Source: Gammaproteobacteria bacterium (GTDB lineage: Bacteria > Pseudomonadota > Gammaproteobacteria > Pseudomonadales > Azotimanducaceae_A). Taken from it: 64,000 nucleotides of DNA. Below, piece after piece: positions 59,105 to 64,000 of the stretch. The stretch lies in NCBI GenBank assembly GCA_012960755.1, contig DUAT01000057.1, forward strand, positions 353,909-417,908, read 5' to 3'. Each line of letters starts with the position of its first letter. Positions within the stretch are counted from its first letter, which is position 1. A program made the position numbers and the translations under genes. The notes under the pieces were generated by a model that had not been told where the DNA came from, made no database searches, and was given only the letters and a program-made list of their open reading frames with translations.

Positions 59105-59671
59105 CTAGCCTCGCGACATATATTTGCCGTCCGTGGTGTTGATCTTGATTGACTCTCCCTGTTCAATATATTCAGGTACCTGTACAACGAGCCCGGTTGC
59201 CATGGTGGCTGGTTTTGTTCGGGCTGATGCCGAAGCGCCCTTGATACCCGGCGCGGTTTCGGTAATTTCCATCACTACTGACTGAGGCAGGTCTATCGCC
59301 ACAATCTGGTCATCGACGAGTAATGCCGTCATACCGTCAAGTCCATCAATGATGTATTCCAACTGTCCTTCCAAAGCATCCGCATTCAACAGGTATTGGC
59401 TGTAGTCCCCGGAATTCATGAATACATACTGATTGTCATCAATATAGGAAAACTGAACCTGTACCCGTTGAAAATCCGCCTCAGAAAACAGGTCATCACC
59501 CTTCAGGGATTCATCTCTTTTCTGACCTGTGATTAGATTGTTGAACCGTATTTTATACAGGGTAGAGGCACCTCGGGATGAAGGACTTTTTGCTTCGAGG
59601 TGTTTAACGATATGAGGCAAGCCATCGATTTCAACGACATCGCCTTTTTTCAAGTCACTGGCTTTTGGCAT
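59105..59671 (-). CDS. efpL: Elongation factor P-like protein EfpL (YeiP)
   Basis: 188 residues with the three beta-barrel domains of EF-P. The tip of domain I reads KSPSSRGAS, with Arg where EF-P carries the modified Lys; this is the mark of the EfpL (YeiP) branch. Domain II starts DLFSEADFQRVQVQFSYID and domain III GIKGASASARTKPATMATGLVVQVPEYIEQGESIKINTTDGKYMSR is very typical. It binds the ribosome between P and E sites and helps at difficult peptide bonds such as polyproline. The gene lies 35 bp before the LLM gene on the same strand. Confidence 0.93.
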   Translation of the reverse strand: MPKASDLKKGDVVEIDGLPHIVKHLEAKSPSSRGASTLYKIRFNNLITGQKRDESLKGDDLFSEADFQRVQVQFSYIDDNQYVFMNSGDYSQYLLNADALEGQLEYIIDGLDGMTALLVDDQIVAIDLPQSVVMEITETAPGIKGASASARTKPATMATGLVVQVPEYIEQGESIKINTTDGKYMSRG

Positions 59672-59735
59672 CGCTATCTCAATAGGCTGAATCCGCGTAT
59701 TGTACAGGTCACCTTGCCGTTAGTAATCTTTTACG

Positions 59736-60014
59736 ATGTTCGCAAAAGAAGATCTCGTTAGAATCGCCAATCAAACGATGCCTTTTGGCAAATTTAAGGG
59801 CCGCGCCCTGATTGACCTGCCTGAAGGTTACCTGCTGTGGTTCGTTGATCGCGGCTTCCCGACGGGACAGCTGGGATATCTGATGCAATTGACCCTGGAG
59901 ATAAAAATCAACGGCGTTGAATCCCTAATTGATCCCCTAAGATCCAACTGTCATTTACTTAAGGCATATCGTGATCAATCCACGTTGAGTTGGAAGGAGG
60001 GCAAAGACAATTGA
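59736..60014 (+). CDS. DUF3820 family small protein
   Basis: 92 residues. The typical DUF3820 core is near the start: MPFGKFKGRALIDLPEGYLLWFVDRGFPTGQLG, then LMQLTLEIKINGVESLIDPLR. The motif FGKFKG resembles that of exonuclease-linked DUF3820 domains, but the protein has no catalytic domain of its own. Function unknown; divergent from efpL with 64 bp between. Confidence 0.85.
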   Translation: MFAKEDLVRIANQTMPFGKFKGRALIDLPEGYLLWFVDRGFPTGQLGYLMQLTLEIKINGVESLIDPLRSNCHLLKAYRDQSTLSWKEGKDN

Positions 60015-60113
60015 ACCACCTGTGAAGTAGATTCTTTTTTACCGGTTGACTCCCAGCCAAACCATCGAGACAATCCCCCACACACTATTACAACTACGTA
60101 TCAGGAAACAAGT

Positions 60114-60407
60114 ATGGCTATTGGGATAATCGCACGTTTAACAATCCATGACGGCAAGAACGAGGAATTTGAAGGGATTTTTGCAGAGCTTGAAGCTGCC
60201 GTTAGTGCCAACGAACCTGGAAACAACTTCTATGCGCTGCATAAGTCGAGAGAGGACGATACCAGCTATATCGTATTGGAACAGTACGTTGATCAGGCCG
60301 CATTGGATGCACACGGTCAAACCGTACATTTCAAAACACTGGGTGCAAAAATGGGTAGTTGTATGGCGGGGCGTCCCGACATCGAAATCATGGACTCCAC
60401 CAGCTAG
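60114..60407 (+). CDS. Antibiotic biosynthesis monooxygenase (ABM) domain protein
   Basis: 97 residues with AGGA before the ATG, one ferredoxin-like ABM domain: IARLTIHDGKNEEFEGIFAELEAAVSANEPGNNFYALHKSREDDTSYIVLEQYVDQAALDAHGQTVHFKTLG is a near-perfect match to the family pattern (strand, helix with E/K, W/Y-x-L, H near the end). Such small dimeric proteins degrade haem or oxidise quinols, or have no proven role. Substrate unknown. Confidence 0.9.
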   Translation: MAIGIIARLTIHDGKNEEFEGIFAELEAAVSANEPGNNFYALHKSREDDTSYIVLEQYVDQAALDAHGQTVHFKTLGAKMGSCMAGRPDIEIMDSTS

Positions 60408-60415
60408 TCAATTCA

Positions 60416-60483
60416 GTGGGGAGCCTTCTAAGGAACCCTAGCTCCCCACGCCTGTCGTGTCCTGTATGGATGGCACAGGACAC
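60416..60483. terminator. Two tandem perfect hairpins between convergent genes
   Basis: Hairpin 1 has 9-bp arms GTGGGGAGC (60416-60424) and GCTCCCCAC (60441-60449). Hairpin 2 has 9-bp arms GTGTCCTGT (60457-60465) and ACAGGACAC (60475-60483), whose last base touches the esterase stop. They lie between the ABM and esterase genes, which face each other. Neither has a long T tract, so a bidirectional terminator is plausible but not certain. Confidence 0.55.
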
Positions 60484-61508
60484 TACACCAGTTTCTGGTA
60501 CAGGTACGGCAAAGAGGTGTCCATGCGGTAATCCACTCCGCTGTGATTATCCGCAAATTCCTCATACACACAGTCAATGCCAAGCGCGGTCAACCGCCGG
60601 TGTAGTGTTCTTGCGCCAAAAACCAGTGAATACTGATCCTGACTTCCGCAGTCGATAAAGAGCCCCTTCAAGGACGCCAGGGACTGCTGCACTTCGTCTT
60701 TTTCAATCAACCTGACCGGATCCCAGGCCAGCCAACGGTTCCACAACGCTTCGTCTAACTCACAGGTTTCAAGGTCGACGGGCAGACGGATGCCATAAGG
60801 GTTTTCGGGAGCCGGATCATAGGTTGCCGCCATCGCAAGAATCATCATGGTATGCATCTCCTCCCCTGAGATTTTCTGTTTGCTTTCGACGTGCTGAAGG
60901 AAATTTTTAACCTGCCCGTCGTGGCGAGCCAGATGCATGACGGTATTCGGGAAATCACCTCTGTATGCCAAGTCAAACGCCATGTCGCCAGAATGACAGG
61001 CAACCGCGCCCCAATAGTCGGCGTACAGCATCCCGTGAATAATCGCACCGTAACCGCCTGATGATTTGCCGAATAAGCCACGAAACTCCCTGCCGGGCCT
61101 GACCCGGTACCTGGACTCAATGGCGGCCAGCACCTCAAGAGTCAGGAAATCCGCCCAGTTTCCCAATACTGAGGAGTTGATGTACTGATTCCCTCCCAGG
61201 GAGGTAAAGCAATCCGGGAAGGCAACAATGACAGGACCCATCTTTCCTTCTGTGATCAACCGCTCGATACGTTGTGGCACGCTCTCGGAGAAACTTTTCC
61301 AACCGGTGTGAGCAAGTCCACTCCCGGTAAACCCCACGAGATCAACCAGCAGCGGGTACTCATCTGCACTCGTGTCGTATTGATCCGGCAGGTAAATGGC
61401 AACTTGTCGGTTTACGGGGTCACCCAGAACGTTGTTGGCCAGGGCATCAGATTGGATTTCCAGATACTCAATTCGGCCCAGTAGACTTTCAAAGTTGTGT
61501 TTTGGCAT
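60483..61508 (-). CDS. Putative esterase (alpha/beta hydrolase, esterase D/S-formylglutathione-hydrolase-like superfamily)
   Basis: 341 residues, no signal peptide. The nucleophile elbow is FGKSSGGYGAI (G-x-S-x-G), followed by the acid and DNHSGVDYRMDTSLPYL, where His is a likely catalytic residue. PLLVDLVGFTGSGLAHTGW near the start carries the oxyanion-hole region. This is the Esterase/DUF-type (PF00756-like) arrangement with a beta-hairpin N-terminal domain (~1-55). It hydrolyses carboxyl esters; esters from Baeyer-Villiger reactions are possible substrates, but it is far from those genes. Confidence 0.85.
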   Translation of the reverse strand: MPKHNFESLLGRIEYLEIQSDALANNVLGDPVNRQVAIYLPDQYDTSADEYPLLVDLVGFTGSGLAHTGWKSFSESVPQRIERLITEGKMGPVIVAFPDCFTSLGGNQYINSSVLGNWADFLTLEVLAAIESRYRVRPGREFRGLFGKSSGGYGAIIHGMLYADYWGAVACHSGDMAFDLAYRGDFPNTVMHLARHDGQVKNFLQHVESKQKISGEEMHTMMILAMAATYDPAPENPYGIRLPVDLETCELDEALWNRWLAWDPVRLIEKDEVQQSLASLKGLFIDCGSQDQYSLVFGARTLHRRLTALGIDCVYEEFADNHSGVDYRMDTSLPYLYQKLV

Positions 61509-61605
61509 GGTCAGCTTCTTAACTATTTACGGTCAACGGAAGGGCTGTAACTATAACCAGTTCCAAAATGGAAACAAGAACGTCTCGGCTTAATGAAAAT
61601 TATTC

Positions 61606-61644
61606 AAAAAAAAAGCGGGACCTGCAAAGGGACAGGTACACCGC
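61606..61644 (-). terminator. Rho-independent terminator of the YbaN-like gene
   Basis: On the minus strand an imperfect hairpin (GCGG..ACCTG..CAGGT..CCGC, 61615-61644) is followed by nine T. It lies 27 bp after the stop of the minus-strand membrane protein gene and upstream of the esterase gene start, so it separates their transcripts. Confidence 0.8.
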
Positions 61645-61670
61645 TTAAAAAGAAACACTGGCTGACTCAA

Positions 61671-62060
61671 TCAGTTAAATGTACGCCTCGCCCGTTTGAT
61701 GACTTGAAATCCCTGGTCGATTGCAGTGACCAACATTTCAAGGCTCATCAGGGAGATCACCTTAACCCGATCAAACACATCGATGCTGTTCATGCGCTGA
61801 AACTTGCTTTGTATCTTGCTCAATACTGGATGTTGGGCCGTCCATCGCCGAATACGATTCGACACCTTACCGAGAAAGTAAACCGCCGCCACCAGAAACA
61901 ACACACCGGGAATAATGGGTACGAGTAACCCCACAATACCTATCATGATACAGACGACTGCAACCACCAGGTAAACCAGCCGGATATGAAAACCGGGGCT
62001 TTTTCCCGTGCGAGACAACCTTGGGCCGGTCAATGTTGAATCACGCACCTTATAACCCAT
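61671..62060 (-). CDS. YbaN-like DUF454 membrane protein
   Basis: 129 residues. The core LLVPIIPGVLFLVAAVYFLGKVSNRIRRWTAQHPVLSKIQ matches the DUF454/YbaN-type pattern (PGxxFLLxAxxxxxxSSxRxxxWLxxHP). Two membrane helices at ~27-45 and 46-66. The C-terminal half is cytoplasmic and helical (VISLMSLEMLVTAIDQGFQVIKRARR). Function unknown. Single-gene unit with its own terminator. Confidence 0.8.
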   Translation of the reverse strand: MGYKVRDSTLTGPRLSRTGKSPGFHIRLVYLVVAVVCIMIGIVGLLVPIIPGVLFLVAAVYFLGKVSNRIRRWTAQHPVLSKIQSKFQRMNSIDVFDRVKVISLMSLEMLVTAIDQGFQVIKRARRTFN

Positions 62061-62314
62061 GTTATTGCTCCTCTACAACCTGCGATGATCTATGGTCACA
62101 CAAACACGCAGCAACCGTGCCAATACAATAAGCCATTGATATTTAATGGTAAATTTTTTTCAACTTTCACAGGCTAGTGAGATTAACCGACCAATGGTGA
62201 AAGTCGGCATCCATTATTGTGATGCTCTTCTCTTTCTCATAGACGTTCATCCTCTACCATCAGAAACTCTAAAACAGGTAACAGATAACGGATGTTGCCG
62301 TTTCGGGTCAATTG

Positions 62315-64000
62315 ATGAGTGAACCAACGTTACAAACGTTGTCAGGTGCGCTGCGGAGCCACTATACGCCTCCTAAGCCGAACGCTGACGTATGGAAAGA
62401 GGATGCCTTGATTACGATGTTAAGGTCTCTGTCTTCTCTGTCCGTGGAAAAAAATATTGATCCAATCCTCGTTCAAATTCAAAAGTACCATCCAGGAACT
62501 TCTCTATCCGAAAACGACTATGCGATCCTGGCTTATGTTGACGACTGCATCACCCAGATTCTGACCCAGACCGACCTCGATTACCAAATTGAAGCCCTTA
62601 TCCGTGGTATTTCACCCTTGGTTGCATTGGTTGTTATTCAACAGGATGTCAGGGCAATCATGAGACCTCAGCAGGTGTTAACCCTTATCGATATGTTGGT
62701 AACGGAATGCGTCGGCTGGAGTGAAGATCTTGGCGTACTCGGACAACAATTTATTGCCCGGATCGACGATGTCGTCAGCGATCTGATTAACAACCGCAAG
62801 ACCCTGGAAGATTGCCAAACCCGCTTGACCAGATTCTTTGAAAAAGAACGCAAGCTCAATGGTAGGATGGAGGAAAGACTCTGCAACACTGAATTTGAAG
62901 CTCTGGCTAACCAGAAAGCCCAATACTACTCGGCTGAACTTCTCAATCAACACATGTGTGGTAAACAATTACCTTTATTCACAATCGTTGGCCTACAAGG
63001 TTCATGGTACGAATTTTTACAACAAGTCTTTACGCACTACGGGCAAAAATCAAAGCAGTGGACCAAGGCCAACCAGCTGACACAAGCTCTTGTCTGGTCC
63101 ATTCACCCGCAAAAAAACAAGCGAAAACAAGAAACAGTCATCGCGCAACTTCCCGGCATGATAACCAAATTTACAAAACCACTAATTTTTGATACCAAAA
63201 GTGTCGAACAATGCCTGGAAGAGTTCGACTCAGAGTATGAAGCCATCAGGGAAAAGAAGCCCTCGCCACTCTGTGACTTTGACCCGCTAGAAATCGACGA
63301 GAAGATGCAGGAAGATCGCGAGCTCAAGAATCCTGCAACCCAAAAAACACTTGAAGCTTTCAAGGAAGGCCAGTGGTTCTTTTATGATGATACCACCGAG
63401 TCAGGTGAAAAGACGGCTCGTATCAGACTGGTTCTCAATTGGAGAGATACCGATAGACTATTCTTCACGAATCAGAACCGAAGAAAAATTCTTCAGATGT
63501 CTTATCATGAAATGGCGAAACATCTGTCTGCCAAAACACTGAAGCCCTTGAACCCAAAGCGTAGTGTTGTTGACATCATCAAATCCCACTTTTCATCGGT
63601 GCTGAAAAAGGTCCAGACGCAAAAACAGAAAGAAACCGGGAGCAGAAAGCCACAAGATCGCAGAAAAGTGGTAGAGGACTACTTCGCAGACAGAAGAAAA
63701 CAGTTACGTCAGGAAAAAGCCCAGCGTACGAAACGTGCAGAGTTCAAACAAAAACGTGCCAACACGCTACGCCGAAAGGCGACCAGAAAAATGGCTGTCG
63801 CCTCAAGGACGGTGGACTCGCTCGAACTGGAATCCTGGGTCAAACTGCCAGTTATGATCGGTGTCTTAACCCCCTGTAAACTGGTCTCCAAGGTCGGTGA
63901 CAAGTACACATTCGCCAATCGCGCAGGAATCAAGGTGGCAGAGTACACCAGTCGCCAACTGTCGCAACTGTTTGTGACAGAGAATAGCGAGATCCTGGAT
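62315..64000 (+). CDS. DUF1631-like large protein (3' end cut by window)
   Basis: Open for 562 codons from ATG 62315 to the right edge. The N-terminal half is helical with long charged helices (DRLLNFEKERKLNGRMEERLCNTE region ~165-190). Twice the pattern of a small PilZ/SH3-like barrel appears: ~365-420 (GQWFFYDDTT...RIRLVLNWRDTDRLFFTNQNRRKILQMSYHEMAKHL) and ~505-562 (ESWVKLPVMIGVLTPCKLVSKVGDKYTFANRAGIKVAEYTSRQLSQLF). The second is a close match to the repeated barrel of DUF1631 proteins. A very basic stretch (~430-490) joins them. Function unknown; DUF1631 is often linked to cyclic di-GMP or cell-surface traits. No ribosome-binding site is obvious. Confidence 0.7.
   Translation, partial: MSEPTLQTLSGALRSHYTPPKPNADVWKEDALITMLRSLSSLSVEKNIDPILVQIQKYHPGTSLSENDYAILAYVDDCITQILTQTDLDYQIEALIRGISPLVALVVIQQDVRAIMRPQQVLTLIDMLVTECVGWSEDLGVLGQQFIARIDDVVSDLINNRKTLEDCQTRLTRFFEKERKLNGRMEERLCNTEFEALANQKAQYYSAELLNQHMCGKQLPLFTIVGLQGSWYEFLQQVFTHYGQKSKQWTKANQLTQALVWSIHPQKNKRKQETVIAQLPGMITKFTKPLIFDTKSVEQCLEEFDSEYEAIREKKPSPLCDFDPLEIDEKMQEDRELKNPATQKTLEAFKEGQWFFYDDTTESGEKTARIRLVLNWRDTDRLFFTNQNRRKILQMSYHEMAKHLSAKTLKPLNPKRSVVDIIKSHFSSVLKKVQTQKQKETGSRKPQDRRKVVEDYFADRRKQLRQEKAQRTKRAEFKQKRANTLRRKATRKMAVASRTVDSLELESWVKLPVMIGVLTPCKLVSKVGDKYTFANRAGIKVAEYTSRQLSQLFVTENSEILD

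Noticed and set aside
1..64000. CRISPR arrays, tRNA/rRNA genes, intact insertion sequences or prophage
   Set aside because: I looked for repeat-spacer patterns, cloverleaf-like stretches, rRNA signatures and transposase/integrase motifs and found none that I could support.

Overview
The window reads as chromosomal DNA of a marine-type gammaproteobacterium with balanced base composition. This is inferred from gene content: a proteobacterial dedicated sortase system (class GN sortase, VIT/vWA substrate, PdsO/PdsR/PdsS), an EfpL (YeiP)-type elongation factor, ThpR, a YbaN-like protein, and many enzymes for lipid, ketone and xenobiotic oxidation (two Baeyer-Villiger-type monooxygenases, P450, CoA-transferase, enoyl-CoA hydratase, several short-chain dehydrogenases). 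I see no rRNA, tRNA, CRISPR array, intact transposase or phage genes. Both window edges cut a gene.

Layout. 1-3.7 kb: a SPOR/DUF5916-type outer-membrane protein (cut at the left edge) behind a MarR regulator, with nested palindromes in front, then a two-receiver diguanylate cyclase. 3.9-9.9 kb: a five-gene oligopeptide-type ABC importer, followed without a clear break by an acyl-CoA dehydrogenase homologue and an SDR. 11.9-15.4 kb: PhyH dioxygenase plus SDR (minus), DUF427 (plus) and a DmpA-like P1 peptidase (minus). 15.6-20.1 kb: what looks like one very large Cache-type membrane protein broken into four open pieces by an in-frame TGA, a frame change and an in-frame TAA, followed by a small secreted peptide. 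20.4-25 kb: amidase, SDR, a peptidoglycan amidase whose start is missing, and a D-2-hydroxyacid dehydrogenase.

25.1-34.4 kb holds the sortase system in two halves: substrate plus sortase (25.1-27.8 kb), then four unrelated genes (CoA-transferase, GNAT, tautomerase, HAD), then pdsO divergent from pdsR-pdsS (30.8-34.4 kb). The two-component system and OmpA-like protein are expected to sense the envelope and control display of the vWA protein at the cell surface. A perfect 16-bp palindrome lies before the substrate gene and a 13-bp one between pdsO and pdsR. A decayed trypsin-like peptidase remnant follows pdsS.

34.9-37.9 kb: a ThDP enzyme and a MATE exporter. 38-44.9 kb: a minus-strand block of two flavin monooxygenases, a zinc alcohol dehydrogenase and a PQQ/cytochrome c alcohol dehydrogenase, which together could oxidise an alcohol to a ketone and then to an ester or lactone. 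45-51.4 kb: DUF2147 protein, a Ca/Na exchanger, and a minus-strand run of P450, LytS-like kinase, LytTR regulator and a CHK-like small-molecule kinase. 51.6-61.5 kb: single metabolic genes (MFS exporter, SnoaL-like, GST, MBL-fold, SDR, enoyl-CoA hydratase, ThpR, LLM oxidoreductase, EfpL, DUF3820, ABM, esterase). 61.7-64 kb: YbaN-like protein and the start of a large DUF1631-like protein cut by the right edge. All function calls are by recognition of motifs and family resemblance; no database search was run.
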